A DNA stretch of 64,000 bases from Taenia hydatigena (taxonomy: Eukaryota > Platyhelminthes > Cestoda > Cyclophyllidea > Taeniidae), in NCBI GenBank assembly GCA_036345935.2, contig JADWOT020000001.1, positions 434,001-498,000 on the forward strand, written 5' to 3'. Both the position numbers and the translations under genes were made by a program. The notes beneath the pieces were generated by a model. That model was not told the DNA's origin, made no database searches, and worked only from the letters and a program-made list of their open reading frames with translations. This document shows positions 1 through 12,650 of this stretch, piece by piece. Position 1 is the stretch's first letter. The number at the start of each line of letters is the position of its first letter.

Positions 1-339
1 GCTAAGGGGAGCCAGAAAAACATGGCCGATTATCCCAATGTACTATTTTAGCGACTGTAAAGTTGAAATGGCCACCAGCTTCTGCTATAGACCTTTTTTT
101 GCATTACAGTGAGGAGTCTAATGAACTTTGATAATCTATAAACGAATTAAAGAAGCTTGACCTTCTTTGTTTATCATGGAATACGAAGCAAAGGTTGGGA
201 AATTTCATCCTCCTAATAAATGTCCTAGATCAACTGATCACAATTCTGGATGCGAATTCCCTTTGGGTATCTAAAGTAGAATGTTTATTTTAAATGGGAC
301 GGTGATAGGCTGTTTCAGCGAGCAAGTTCCAACTCATGC

Positions 340-2290
340 TCTTCTAGTTAAAAACCATGCAGGGCAGATATTATGTGCAAAAAGACGAGCATAATTAGAA
401 GACCCAAGTTTGGTGTAACGCATTGCCTCTGAAAAAGGGCAGACTAAGGCCGAGGCTAACCTTTCATCCTAATCAAATCGTCTCTGTCTCCATCATGATT
501 GTGCATCTGATTTGCCCAATCAATTAAAAGTCAGCTGCTAAGATTAGCTTCCAATTATGAATTAAGTACACAAAATTGGAGAGCAAGGAGTTGGAGAAGG
601 AGGAGCAGACCACACTCTTATCCTCTCCCCACGATCACATCACACTATGCTCAAGCATACATCCCACGACTAAGTGCGTTTTGATTAACTTTTTAGACAA
701 AGGAAAAAACAGAGCACTGGAATTTCTTGTCATTGATTGATCTCTTATCGTGTAAGCCTTCGAGGGGTGCTTCATGGAGTGGGTAGGTAGCAGGCCTTGC
801 AAATGTCTGTTATTTACTAGTTGGACAATCGTATTCACAATCCATTTCCATACACCTACAAGAATAGAGGGCACTGCATTCTGATGGTGATGTGGTTAGG
901 GTCTTAGAAGTCTAAAGTAGTAAATTTTCCTTTGCTCGAGGATTCTAGAAGCACAAAAGCTATTCCGTAACGCAAGTCAGTGAGTCAATTAGTCTGATAA
1001 CACGAGATAGGCAGTCATTAGAGGAGTAGAAGAGTTCAATTGCTTTCGCTTACACCAGTTTTCCACTTCCGGCTGATTATTTCATCACCCACATTATTCA
1101 TGAGCTAGTGTTGCCAATGATCATACGCCATCTTCCAGCATGATGAGACTGGGAGTGACGCCTTTCCATCACGTGATGTGCCAGCCTGCCTTTTAGGTGG
1201 TGCATTCTGATTTCTGACCTTCCGCATTGCTCGAAGAGGACAAGTTGACAAGAAACTCTAAAACATCGGCCGATTTTGAATTCAGGATAAAATTTGGTCG
1301 TGGAGGCTCAGCGACTGATATCACAATCATAAGACTTAATCTGTCTCAGAAATACAGACGAATGCGGGGAGAAAAGAGAAACAGGCCCTGAAGTGATTAG
1401 ATGAGGCGCATTTATGCCTCGCAAAGCAACGGAGACATAAAAGTTGCCGCTGTGATGAGCAGTGAGCCATAAGCGCACAAATCTTTAGTCCCTTCTTCTA
1501 AACAAGTTTTATGTGTACAAGTATTTTAGATTCCATTCTCATTAATCTTTAGCGGAACGAATGAAATAGCGTCATTTAAGGTGGCCGTTGCCTAGCCAAG
1601 TACAAAAGGTGGTTTGCTATTTGTGACTACTTTATTTTACCAAAAAAAGCAGCCCTGTTGCCTCTTGCTTATGGCTCAAGAAGTACCCCATTTTCTTTGT
1701 AATAATAGCCTCGCCGCCTTAATAACTTGGTATTTGATGCATGGGATCAAATTATACATTTTGCAATCAAAATTAACGTTTTGTTTGCCTTTACTTGATT
1801 GTAATCAAGAGATACAGCACGAATTAACGAGCGGAACAAATAAAACTTCTGCACTTGACATAAAAGTACATTCTGTGGCAAGGAAGTTAAATATACAAAG
1901 TACATCGCCTTGCAGAGCCGGGTTATCTTTAAGTAACCTTAAAGCATGTCGCCACATAGAAATAAAGCTTAAATTAAATGTAGAACTGTGAATATCCAGG
2001 CGGATAAAGCAAGTTGCAATGATCGACGCACACATCATGGGTCTGCTTGGGTATATCTGATCAAGATGAAAGGTGGCAGGCGCTAACACATTGCACATGG
2101 AAGTGGGGGTGCTGAGGAATGACGTTTCGCGCTAAATAAGGCGCTAAGTCCTTAATTTTGGGTGCCTTTAGGTTTCGTGGACATAAGCACGTGGTGATAA
2201 TGTGGTCAGTCACACAAGACATTTGATCAGTGAAAATTCGCTGCCACTTGGCTGTCAATAAAGATCTTAGCCGCAGTGATTCCATTCCTA
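340..2290. repeat. Diverged direct repeat, block 1 copy a
   Basis: This block aligns, with gaps, to 27300-29190 in the same orientation. Shared anchors include attcatgagcta at 1096 and 28146, tctgcacttgaca at 1848 and 28706, and a near-identical ggttagggtcttgaaagt-type stretch near 890 and 27852. The offset drifts from about 27.05 kb to 26.86 kb along the block, so it is one collinear segment with small indels rather than scattered chance matches. No continuous reading frame is shared. It is probably old intron or intergenic DNA of a duplicated locus. Borders are visual estimates. Confidence 0.65.
375..500. repeat. Short repeat family A, copy 1
   Basis: This is one of five same-orientation copies of a roughly 110-base motif, the others near 27340, 37795, 38895 and 54995. 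The core resembles gcaagtttggtgcaacgctt, followed by a tgcctcttgaaaaagccgtctaagg-like tail and then a pyrimidine-rich run. Copies differ by many substitutions and small indels. I see no conserved reading frame, so it serves only as a marker of the duplicated unit. Confidence 0.6.
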
Positions 2291-3889
2291 ACTCAAAGCC
2301 TTAAGGTTATTCCTTCTTCGAGTGAATACGCTAGTACTTGCCATTTGCCATCTAGATCAGATGTGTCTGGACTGGACTGGACTGACCCATGGTAAGTGCG
2401 CCGGTTATTGATAGTATTTACAATCAAACGTAACGATCATGCAACACCGTCCGATGTGCCTCCACAGTAGAGATCCTTTTAGCAAAGTATTACTTAAAGT
2501 TCTTGTTTGATCTAAAAGACCTTCTTGGTTGGAGGAATCCATCAGCCATTGGTGAAATGAAGCGAACTCTCAACTGCCAAATTTCGAAATGATGATCACG
2601 GTATCGCCATTATTGTCTTTGAAAATCGCTTGCCTTCATCCCTTACTAAAAAAATACTTTGCATCTCCCACAACCTCAAAGTGTGTGAGCAAAGGGCGAT
2701 TTGCCGTGGTTACTCATTCGGTGTCTGCTTGCAGTCTTACCAGGCATTAATTATCCTCGGTATTAATTAATAAGTGGATGCGTTCGGGCAATGAGCAAAC
2801 TTACATTGACTAACTAAAAAGAATTTTCCCCTGCTTGAGTGAACAACGTCTGAAAGACCCATACGCAATTTATCATTTTTTAAACAAATAGGGACACAAC
2901 GGAATGTCAAGCCCGACAAATTGGGAAGTTGGCTGCGGGATCGCTAACAAAATAAGATCCAGTGAATATTCATGAATGAGGTAATTTTTCCAATGTTTCT
3001 AAGAGTAGGGATGAACATTACTTGGTACGCTGAAGCTTGGATGTGCTTGGTAGACAGAAAATGCGCTCGTGAGATGGATTGATAGATGTCTCTTCAAATA
3101 GAATAACTGCTTCGTGTCCGAAGCATGGAGAACAAATTTATGCCACACATGTGCGTACAAATGCAACCTGAAATGAAGGGAACTTTAATGCCGTGGATAT
3201 AGGCCATCCGAACAAAATTTTCTTCCTTTTAATGACTTGCGCTGGAGTATTGTAGAGCGTTGCAGTCTCATTGAGTCCACACATGCAGGGCCGAAGTCGT
3301 TAACAGGGAGAAATGAAGTGCAAAAATCAGTTAAATACCAGAGACTCGCGTGATCAAAGCATATCTGTACCTCCAGCGGTCTGCAGGTACTTGCCTTTAG
3401 GGTAGGCGCTACGAGACTGGGATGCTGGAACGTGATTGCTTAAGTAAATCCTGCGAAACCCCAAAATAAATTTAACAATGGGGACTTTAAGATGATTTAT
3501 ATGGTAAGAAGACGACAAGATTCCATTCTTGTTGTAGGAGAGCAAGTCAATCAATTCCATAACGGTAGAGATTTTGTCGTTTACAACGATGTCTGAGGAA
3601 GAGGCGGTGTGAAATATAAAATGTCGGCGGACCTTTTAACTAAACAGCTTGTGTTTGGTCCACACTTGAGAAATTGGGAGTGCAGATGAAAATATCCTTC
3701 TCAATTCGGGTATTATTTTGTAATCGACTAGAAGCCTTTTTGGGTGACAGATTTTATGTGCTTCTCATTAATCTTTACGAGACTTGAAAGAGGCGATTAA
3801 TAATTGAGCCAATAAACGGATGTTGTCACATAAAACTTGTTCTTTTTCTTTACTGCGCAATTTTACGTGCAGTATGACATGATCAGAGA
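2291..3889. other. No recognised gene
   Basis: A+T-rich DNA with only short frames, none of which I recognise. A small CTGGA repeat lies at 2367-2385. I found no convincing partner for this stretch elsewhere in the window. Confidence 0.5.
2367..2385. repeat. CTGGA microsatellite
   Basis: Three perfect tandem copies of ctgga followed by a partial fourth. It is one of very few simple repeats in the window. Confidence 0.9.
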
Positions 3890-4430
3890 CTAAGCGAAAA
3901 TTTATGAGGACATTCTATCTCTGCAATAGAACTGAGATGAATACCAAGCATTATAAATAGGCATAGCTTCACCTCTAAAAAGACAATATTTTGTCCTAAA
4001 ATCCCTAATTTTGCTCACATGGTGGGTATTTGGGTTAACTTGCACTAGAGGTTGATCTAAAGGATAGGTCATGGGAGATGCAGATGAAAGATGGAGAAAG
4101 GAAACTACGTTTAGCTTCATTTAGTTCTAATGAAGTAGTTTTAGCACTGGAAGTACCATGACACTCGCATTAATTGTTTTCGCCTTCAAAAATTTGTTTT
4201 GCTTTCAGTCATTCGATTGCCCAGCATAATTCCAAGACCCTTTCAAGACACTCATTAAGTTCTTTTTGCGGAGATTAATTAACCCATTTTTTCGCCATAC
4301 CATGGCGACTCACTCGCAACATTCAAATTGGACCGCCACGTGCTCCACACCGCCACTCTTCATCCGAACGAGTTGTCCTTCCAAGTGCGTCCCTATCAAT
4401 AAAACATTTTAATTACAATTTTTGGTGTGT
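3890..4430. repeat. Repeat family B, copy 1
   Basis: The centre (about 4295-4400) matches 45280-45400 and 57925-58020 in the same orientation. Shared words include ccatggcgactcactcg or close variants, gtgctcca, and a gtccttccaagtgcg-like tail. The 45 kb and 57.9 kb copies each follow a TM7-like relic by about 0.4 kb, so family B marks intron sequence upstream (minus strand) of the last receptor exon. A corresponding TM7 is not legible at this copy. Confidence 0.55.
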
Positions 4431-5499
4431 TCTGAGTTGAAAGCAAGGGCTATCAAAAGCAACTTTTTCATTTTTCATTTCAGAAAACAATGTTTTCTGG
4501 TTTACGAATTCTCTCGACTCAATTTATTTGGATTCAACGTCATAAAGAATTGGGAAGCTAAAACTGAGAGCAAACCTGTTTTGGATTCAGAGCAATAATG
4601 ATGAACAGTTATTTCCTTACACGAATCAATCCATCTCAACGAGCAGCTAAATCTTTAAGGAAAATTTGCTTTCCAGAGGGCAAAAGCACGATTAATCGCA
4701 TGCCGAACCAAAGAGAGATAAAGCTTTTTCTCTTTAAAATCACAGACGAAATCATCAGTTCGTGTCATTATAAGAGAATTTAAAGGTGTTGGAATACGAA
4801 GAATTGAAGAGTAAACGCAAGATTTTGAACCACATCCCCTTTTACTCCCTAAAATAAAGAGAATGTAGGAGGAAATCTAAATGTTTTACATGTTTCAACA
4901 AATTTCTAAGTCACCTACTTAGGTCGCTAAATTGCTGAGTTCCTTTCGTGTTAAAAGGGATAGTACTTTTGCAGCCCACTGTTGACTTACAGAGAAGTCA
5001 CCATCATGATTAGTTTGGCACTTGCACCTTTAAGCAGTTTAAAGCCAGAAACATTGCCTGGCGTATATTAAGAGACTTTTGGTATTTATGTTTTAAAACG
5101 GCATTCTGTTGAATTGTTCAGGATTTCTGCTGCAAATACTGCTTTGGGATTTACAATTAAACCATGTAGACTGAAAGTGCCTACATCAGGTTAAACATCG
5201 CGCATCAAACGTGAAGTGAAGCAAAGGCACTTGCAAAGCTTAAATCAGAATCAGCCAACAAATTCTGTGGTAGCATTTACGCTTAGGCCTTTCTTGAAAG
5301 TTCTGAGAACACATCCAACCGGCACTCCCCTGAACGGCCACTGTGACGTGAACGAAGCCAATGAGTGTACACAAAATATGAAATACTGGAACCACCTTCA
5401 CCTCACCCACTGCTCTCTCAGCGTACTTACATTTATTGACAAATCAAGACATCCGTACTACTCCAATTGGGGACTTGGCACTATCCATGTTCGCAATCA
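4431..5499. other. No recognised gene
   Basis: Short open frames on both strands (for example 4598-4783 and 5216-5542, plus strand) show no recognisable motif. They are best taken as chance frames. Confidence 0.5.
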
Positions 5500-5960
5500 C
5501 ATCACTAATGCAAAGAAATGCATCCATGGTTTATTTTTATAGGACTCATGTCACTCAAAGCAGTGCAGACTTCTTTCTGCCGCAGTTATCATTCGCTGAA
5601 CGTTGTCCACTACTGGTAGTGTCACCCCTTTAAGGTACTTCTATGCGTCCCCCAAGGAATGAAGAACCACCAGATCAAACAAGTGACAAGCACCCAACAT
5701 GGAGCTGTATGCATCATTTTCCCGGAGAATCTTGAATCGCCTGCCTGTACGGCTCGAATACACTGAATTATAACATGGAGAATGGCTAGTCAGCGCCAGT
5801 CTCCTGATGTTACTTTTTGCGGAGGGTTTTATAATGCTTTTAAGTTTTTTAGCTGACACAAGAACTTTGCTTGTTGGGGAGAAAAACCTATCCCATGCAG
5901 CATAAAGCCGGTTAATATCCAAGAAGCGACTAACAGGGAGGTGATAAATGTAGTAGCCTT
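5500..5960 (-). pseudogene. Receptor TM1-ICL2 relic
   Basis: Heavily decayed match to the TM1-TM4 exon of the receptor copies at 46715-47260 and 60880-61312. At 5640-5670 the plus strand aggaatgaagaaccaccagat matches 46932-46960, and at 5585-5640 it matches 60895-60985 around the ICL2 region. On the minus strand near 5640-5690 one frame reads TCLIWWFFIPWGTH, a hydrophobic stretch parallel to FLIWCFLIP at 46950. An agctccatg word at about 5702 is shared with the copies near 14090, 34840 and 47030. Frame is not maintained, so this is a pseudogene fragment at best. The receptor assignment rests on the better-preserved copies. Confidence 0.25.
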
Positions 5961-7649
5961 AAGGTCACCAAAGTCAGCTAATACTTATTGATGTTCTTTA
6001 AGGATAAGCCGCGCTTCTGCCTTGCTACGACACATAAACAACGGGATGCGTTGCGGTTGCTACTGGGGAAAGCTAACCACAGAGGATGACAAATGTCAGC
6101 GGGATTAATGTGGGGTCGCTGTGTGCTCAACCACTAAATTGATGGTACGGATTCCTTATTGTTTGGCTTTTAGCTGACAGCTCGAAATTCCTGATGACAT
6201 TTTCTATTTTAACACTCAGCAAATAAAGTTAACTATCAAAGGAACGTTTGGGCTAAAAGAGGCCATGCAGATAAGAACCGTTATTTGGTGCCAGTTCAGA
6301 AAATGCAATTGTAGCGATTTTAGGTCTTTTTTGCTCACCGGTAGTAAGCCCGACAACTGAGACTCAAAACCCATGTGCACAGCTTTCACAAATGCATTCT
6401 TTTTTCCAGTCATTAGGGATGCGAGCCCATTATTTCATCACTTACATCAGTCGTGAGTTATGATGACCAGGATCTGTAGGCAATTTATTATCGTGGCAAG
6501 GAAAAAGGGCCAAATTTGCCTTTAAATCATACATAAGCCATTCTTTTTGGTAATATTTAAAGCCATCAAGCCTTCTACAATCGTTGCGGAGATATTTTAA
6601 TTAGCAGCTTTGCGGAATCAACTAATCATAGTAAGAATGAAGTGCAAATGTCAAAATCCAGCACCTGTAATCACGTTCAGCCCGTTTAATCGGCAAATGG
6701 ATGTGAGTACTCCAGTGTTAGGGAAAAGATGGTGGCTGAGATGTGTCAATGCCATTGCCACAGATTTTTGGCTTCTCTAAGTGTATGCAACATTTCTAAG
6801 GCCGTACTAATGCACCAGAATCATGATCCATGCATCATTGTGAAACACTGAGTACATGAGTTCTTAAACACTTATAAATTTCCCACCAAATTACGCACTG
6901 CTGCTGCCGTTTGATAAATCAAAACATCCTGGTCTTATATCCTCCTCAAGTCTACTCACGTTTTCGCGGCGATTTCATCCTCATCGAATCCCTTTATTAA
7001 TTTTAAAGGTTGCATTAGAAACAACTTTTTTGCATTTCTTGCGTATTTTGGTTTTACAGCTCTCTAAAAGTGTTGCAAACATCAGCCTATCGCGCCAATG
7101 CAAAATTTACACGTAGCTTAACTGTACCTTTGGAGTTTAGAGATTATACGACTCGGTAAATTAGGTTGGAGTAGGGCGTCTTGCTAAAGGCCGTTGACGA
7201 AGCTGGCTACGTACTATTCGACTCATAAATGGAAGGACTTCCACCCAAGTTCTACGTCTTGCCATCAACTTAATCGCAAATGCCAATTTTGTCTTGTTCC
7301 AAAGCTAAACCATATTTCAAAATCACCTTTAACGAGAATGAATTTATTACTCTACTTTTAAGCGAGATGACTAGAAGCATACGGGCACGCCAGCTGACTA
7401 ACCTGTTTTAGGCTATTCACTGACCCATCAAACCAGTTGGCACGTTGGTGATGCCCAGAGAAGGGGATTGATAAATTATGGAATTTTCGCTGTACATTCT
7501 GCTTACTGAATATTCGACACTGAATGAAAAATCTTGATGGCTTGCGAATTTTTCGTAAAGTTCAAATACTGGCATTTCCAGTATTGAACGCTTGAATACT
7601 TCGTCGAGAGGCAGGATTAAAATAAATTCAAGTGTCATGTTTGAATGCA
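5961..7649. other. Mostly unrecognised; short repeat match
   Basis: I recognise no gene here. A short segment at 6425-6480 (attatttcatcac, then gtgagtta) matches 1075-1125 in repeat block 1 and suggests another broken copy. A weak resemblance links 5930-6110 with 31150-31290 (ctaacca cagaggatgac versus ctaataacaaaggatggc). Confidence 0.4.
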
Positions 7650-7654
7650 TGGAT

Positions 7655-7876
7655 TTAGACAGGAAAAGAAAACATTAATTCTGCGATGCATGCACGTTTG
7701 GAAAACCTTCCACTTCTGATTGTATAGAAGTTCTCATTTCCATGACACCTTCGGGCATTCAAGAACGCCGCAATGGCATTCACTCCTTTCCTATCCAGCC
7801 AGTCATGCGTACAGTAACTTGACGTGTGAAGGCCAATCAAATGCCATGAGTGCGTTAGACTGCAGTCAGTCTGCAC
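7655..7876 (-). pseudogene. Possible receptor TM1/ICL1 relic
   Basis: The minus-strand frame contains GVNAIAAFLNARRCHGNE. The asparagine lies nine residues before the arginine, the spacing seen between N1.50 and the first basic residues of ICL1 in class A receptors. The paired copy at 56600-56720 reads GVKVIVVLRNARRRVMEK in the same frame and is preceded by a good acceptor-like tttgtttggcctgcag. The stretch upstream is not hydrophobic here, so the first half of TM1 is missing or on another exon. It could equally be an unrelated conserved segment. The functional reading is inference. Confidence 0.25.
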
Positions 7877-10355
7877 CTTCAGCAGCCTTTAGATCTCCGT
7901 TCTTACAGATATTCCAGATCACAGAATTTTATTTTAACTTGCAACTATTTTTATGATTTGTTTTACATAGGACCGGATTTGTAGACAATAAAAGCAAAAT
8001 GCATTGAACGCTTTAGTTATTGCTTTACACAGATCAATTTTATGTTAACTTCGAACTAAAGGATTCAAAGTATCTCAAATAGGTTCAGGGAAGAGATGTG
8101 CCCTTATAACTTGCACTTTATAGTTCAATTTTAACCAGAACAAGGCCAATTAACTTCTACACAAATAAAAAAGTTGCATAGAACGATGGTTGAGAAAGGA
8201 TGATGATTCAAAACAGCTACTTTTACTCACCTCTTTGTACTGCTTAAATTAGTTAGACAAACCACACATTAATTTTTAATAAGGCAACTTGATTTTAAGC
8301 CAAATTTAGAAAAATAATTTGCAAAAAGCAGGAGAATTGCCTTTAGACAATGCTCTAAATTTCAAATACTACTCCGCAAGTTTGAAGTGACTGCTGACAT
8401 ACTCTTAAAGAAAGGCGCCTCGCATGAAGGGATTGTTAATCATGACAATAAATAAATGTGACCACATGAAAGGAAATGCAAAATATCCTTTAAAATACAA
8501 AAAGAAATGCCATGGATGAAAGCGCACTGTGTTGCTTTCTGTCAAGTCCACGATTGTGGCAGATTGAAGGCAGACCGCGGAAATTCAAATAATGTCATTT
8601 TCCCCTCATATGCCTCGGAGATGCCATTCACACATCCTTTGCAAATTTAACTCTATGAAGTGAGTATATGAAGAATAGAATACCAGTTCATTTAAATTTC
8701 AATCCCAATCCCCCAAATTTAGTTTTCAGCTATTGGTTTAAAAGCGTAAAGTAGCCATTACTGATGACCGAGGTATAAGGAAAAAATTACTCGCAGATCA
8801 AAAGCTTCATTCAGTTTCAAAGAATTTGCAGCATAATGTGTATAGCTATAAAAACTTGACCAAATCATTTCAAATCCATGCATGCTAAAGCTAGTTGAAT
8901 TAAGGGAAGAATTGGGCACCACTTAAACAGGGACTCGTTTTTCTCTTCACCAAATTCTCATTGTTTGCCCTTAAAAATCTCCACTGACTCACTCTCTGTC
9001 GAGTTGATTCCTCTGCAAAACAAGACGGCTATAAAAATAATGCTGTTACCTTAGTCATTTACATGGGTGTTGCTAATACATGAGGCAAATAAGTCGAGTG
9101 GGCAAAAGAAATCAAGGCACTACCGCATTCACACATTAGATTTAACTTATGTGAAGTACTTTTGAATCAAATCATAATCTGTGCCGCTGTTCAAATATCA
9201 ATCCTTTTCATTTTTAAATCCAAAAACTACGATTGACTGCTCTTGGAAGAGCAGACTAATGCAAGAAAGTATCCCCCTACTTTAAAACGTGGAAAATTAT
9301 AAGATATCATAAGCGGCATCAAAACAAACTCATGAAATCTGGTTATAGACCATGAAGAATGGAGACCAATTTTTATGACGGGATTTGCGAGGTTGCATAC
9401 CGAAATAAAGTGCCCTGGATGAGGGTATCTTTCATTGCAGAAGCGCAACCCGACTTGGAATATACAGAACTAATTTCAAGACTACCAAAATTTCAGTATT
9501 CTCAACTACCATTACGAACGCCCCTTGCCTATTCGCAATGACCCGTTACAATTGGTCAGATTGGTCGCATCTGAAGGTCAAGAATAACACACGGCATTCC
9601 TTGATCAAAGAAGTAGATCACATTACTTGCAGATTGTATTGGCAATTTTTTCTTCGTATTTATTCCCTCATAAAAGCGGAGAGGAGAGCCCTAAGTAGGA
9701 AGGAGGATGATAGACCCCGATATTTCGTCACACAACAGTTATCTTACAACGGATTTCGCAAAGTTGCTGCCATTATGTATTGTACCCCGACATTTACGTA
9801 ATCCATGATATCGCTACCTACCACTTTGGATGATTCGTGGCAAAGAAGTGGGATGTAGTGCCGATCGCAATAGTTTTGTGTGTTATCACGCGACTCCAAG
9901 TCAAATTGCCAAGTCATTCGTGTCAATAGAGACGCTGCTTTTGCGATCGCTTATCGGCATAACGAGAAAGTTGGTTAGTTTCTTGCATTTTTTAGGCGAT
10001 TAAAGGACGAAAGGCTCAACAAATGGGAAGGAAGTCTAATATTTTCTTATGATGAGGACAAAAAAGAAAGTGGAATCTTTGGAAAATTTCTACGACTTCT
10101 AACTAGAATGCTGCTTAGGGTTTTGCTAAGTAATCAGAGGAGCTGGAGGTGCTTATGTTAATTTAAATTCTGCACATCAAACAAAGATTAAAGTGGATGG
10201 AAAAAGCCCGAATCGGAACTTATAAACAAGTTCTGTCTAACGCCGGGTGCATCACTGCAGTTCGGTTGTTATATTCTGTAAAAGCTCGTATTATTACCTA
10301 TTTCAAATGCTTAGGAGTACTAACATCGGTTGCCAGCGCTATCATTACTTTTTTG

Positions 10356-10625
10356 CTAATTGCTCATTGTGTTTTGCAGAGGCTTTAATTTTGCAGCAAT
10401 TTGCGATGCGACCAAAGCCGGTGCAGTTGCTCTGAATGTGGCAGAATGGAACCAAACCCACCACCTTTTCATTATTATGCGTGCAAGCACCTGCTCTACA
10501 CTTGGCTCACTTGTCTCTACAGATAAATCAAGATCTCTGCATAAGAGTGTTCGCCTCTTGGCTACGTAGGATGAGACCTCGATGGTGGTCGTGTTCACCA
10601 CCACAAGCAGCAGCTCAAAACGCTA
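10356..10625 (-). pseudogene. Receptor TM5-ICL3-TM6-like relic
   Basis: An open minus-strand frame of 82 codons lies in a locally G+C-richer patch. It begins with a hydrophobic run (LLLVVVNTTTIEV), continues through a basic and serine-rich loop (YVAKRRTLLCRD, then SVETSEPSVEQ) and ends in ARIIMKRWWVWFHSATF with a downstream ATAPALVAS. The last part aligns at DNA level with the TM6-like segment at 34240-34320: both start cgcataa, share a ttcc-t-tcgcca core and end in a gcatcgc or gcacatcgc word. It is paired with 60380-60600. It could instead be a TM3-ICL2-TM4 piece. No intact gene is proposed. Confidence 0.35.
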
Positions 10626-10929
10626 ACACAAGAGGATGCTTTTCACATTAACAAAGGGTTGGCCCTTTTGCTTGTTACGCCTTGAGTGGCTTTCTCTTTC
10701 GTCTAGTGACATTTCAACTTGAGATCTGCCAGAATTGCAAATGAATTCCCCGCTCATTGCACGTAACTTCATTCCACCCACTTTCTGTGCATGCATAAAA
10801 GATCCATGTATCTAAAACATCACAGCACCACATTTTTGAAAGTAGCTGTCAAATCCAATCCAAACTGATTGAGAATTTCAATATCGTTAACTGATGGCCA
10901 AACGCGAACAACTTCGAAAAAGGCGACTT

Positions 10930-11330
10930 GTGGTGGATGACTGAACCTGGAATGCTCTTAACAGAGAGGTCGGTGGAGCAATTTTCCTTGATGGTGGTAT
11001 CTACTCTCCAGAGTTACTGCATGACCAGTTATTAATGAAGGAAAACCACTAAAAAACAGCCTGAAAATATTATTTGCAACTCTGCCTGAGTTCTAGAAGC
11101 TAAGCAGAACGGAGGTATATGGCTCATTGCATTGAAATAACAATGTCGACGCTACCCGTTAGTTTTACAGTCACATTTTATAAGGTTGCTTTTAAAAAGG
11201 CATTTAAGTACTACAGAAGACATAAAGGACGTGCCTAATGTTGAGAAGAGGGTGGCCTGTAGCATCACGAAGCCAAGGAGACCTTACGACCTAAATGACA
11301 CAGAGGACGTAGCTCTACATTTTTGAAACA
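10930..11330 (-). pseudogene. Receptor TM1-ICL2 relic, decayed
   Basis: Plus-strand 11180-11320 aligns with 61160-61290: an acagaagac word, then a taaatgacaca-gga word in each. Plus-strand 10975-11030 aligns with 60915-60985: ggagcaattttc versus ggagcgatctct, then an actgcatgacca word. The 61 kb copy encodes a TM1-ICL1-TM2 segment in one frame. Here the matching frame is full of stops, so this is a dead copy. Identity comes entirely from the partner. Confidence 0.3.
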
Positions 11331-11525
11331 CTGCACTGCATATGAATGGATTTTGAGGTGTAATGTTATCTTATTCCAAAGATAATTTGGTCTGCAAAAT
11401 TCTGACGCATTGTAATATCAATTAAGCCTCTGTGCATTCCACTACCACCCAAATGCCACGAAGTTTTCTTTTCGTTTTTCACTGGTAGCCTAAAAGTTTC
11501 CACCACGATGGGAGAAGAGCTGCAT

Positions 11526-11828
11526 CTAGATGTGCACTCTTAATGGAAAGCAGCCGATTTCTTGGAGGTATTCAAAGAAAAGTGCAACAGAATGGTGTTT
11601 ACTTGTTACGGCCAGGATTAGGAGACTAACAAACGTGAGAGTTTCATATATGCGGAAAATGGTAGCTATGCCTTGTGCATATGTTACCATCCATCTCTCT
11701 GATGCTACATTGACCTGCGGCTGAGTGGCGGTGATGGGCTCGATACGGCACAAAATTGAGAGAGAGCGAGGGCAGGAAATCAGAAGGTGTAACTGTGTGG
11801 AAGAAAGAGTAAAGCAAATCCTGCACAC
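11526..11828 (-). pseudogene. Conserved frame with TYAQGI motif
   Basis: The minus-strand 100-codon frame contains RWMVTYAQGIATIF, and the paired position near 61615-61690 contains RWLFTYAQGIVDAF in the same frame before a TAG stop. Nine of 14 residues are identical between the copies despite many DNA changes, which hints at past protein-level constraint. In this copy the frame continues into a hydrophobic segment (LTFVSLLILAVTS). It lies upstream of the receptor TM1-2 relics on the minus strand, so it may be an N-terminal exon of the same ancestral gene. I do not recognise a family. Confidence 0.25.
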
Positions 11829-12348
11829 ACACCTTCAGCATTCCCAAAAAGCCTTTAAGGCGTTGGTTTTGAAGTAAATGACTAAGCATGCAAATTTATT
11901 GATGATTAGTTGCTGAGAGATTGACAGAGAGATGATCGGATTACTAGCTGCGAAGCAGTGTAGACTTTTTATAACATAAAACAGGCAGCGCACTGTAAAC
12001 TTTGCTAATTAATTTTGCAGCTATGAGAGGTGATGTTACAATGCCAATTTTGTGCAGAGTTGAAATTGACTGTTGCACCCATTTCCAAAGACCAGTAGCA
12101 AGGAAGATCTAAATGACCCCCAATCAGTTTGATTGGACCGTGCTAAAGGAATAATCTTGTTTTAAACATTCGCCACTGTCGGTCGAATGAATTACCCTCA
12201 ATCATTTCTTTTAGGCAGGAGTTGCTGCTTAAGTGCTTCTCTGGCAATCAGCACTTTTGTCTGAAGTGAAGGTCTCCTCACTACGACACCCAGCCATTAC
12301 AGCAGACAATCGGAAAACTAAGTCAAGAACATATTTTACAGAGTTCGA

Positions 12349-12540
12349 TTATTCCCAGCTTGTGTGACAGCCAGTAGGGTTTCCCTTAGCTTGCTTGCGA
12401 TATTCATTATGACATGACAGCTGTTTGCTCTGCACTTGATCAAGTGGACACATCAGTCTCAGGAGATTGCATTTCCTCTCGACGCCATGGCCTCTCAACC
12501 ATGATAGTAGCCTCAACTCATCTGTGCACTGGTGGTACAC
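12349..12540 (-). pseudogene. Conserved frame with ERKC-LLRL motif
   Basis: The minus-strand frame reads VERKCNLLRLMCPL, and the paired copy at 62439-62651 reads IERKCRLLRLYYRL in the same frame. The flanks also match: ELRLLSWL here and VLKLLACL there. About 14 of 32 residues agree by hand alignment. It may be the remains of an exon near the 5' end of the duplicated minus-strand locus. The ERK could be read as a degenerate E/DRY box, but no conserved cysteine or TM3 pattern supports that. Confidence 0.25.
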
Positions 12541-12650
12541 TTTCTGTCATACTTCTATGGCTTCCAGCTACTTCAAACTAGACTCAAGATGAGATTCCTG
12601 AGTAAATATAATACATAAGTACTTAGAAACGTCTGTCTACTTTGATCGTC

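Larger units (their letters stand above)
7650..12650. repeat. Diverged direct repeat, block 4 copy a
   Basis: This block aligns to 56550-62700 at an offset that grows from about 48.9 kb to 50.1 kb. Anchors include the aaaacagcaact-like stretch near 8210 and 57170; caacagttatc at 9733 and 59617 followed by a shared acggatttc; cattgtgttttg near 10365 and 60367; atgccttg-gcatatgt near 11668 and 61638; and the atttgattgggcc-type stretch near 12125 and 62185. The pairing is collinear over about 5 kb and carries several receptor-like exon relics on the minus strand. It is probably a segmental duplicate of a whole receptor locus. Confidence 0.7.
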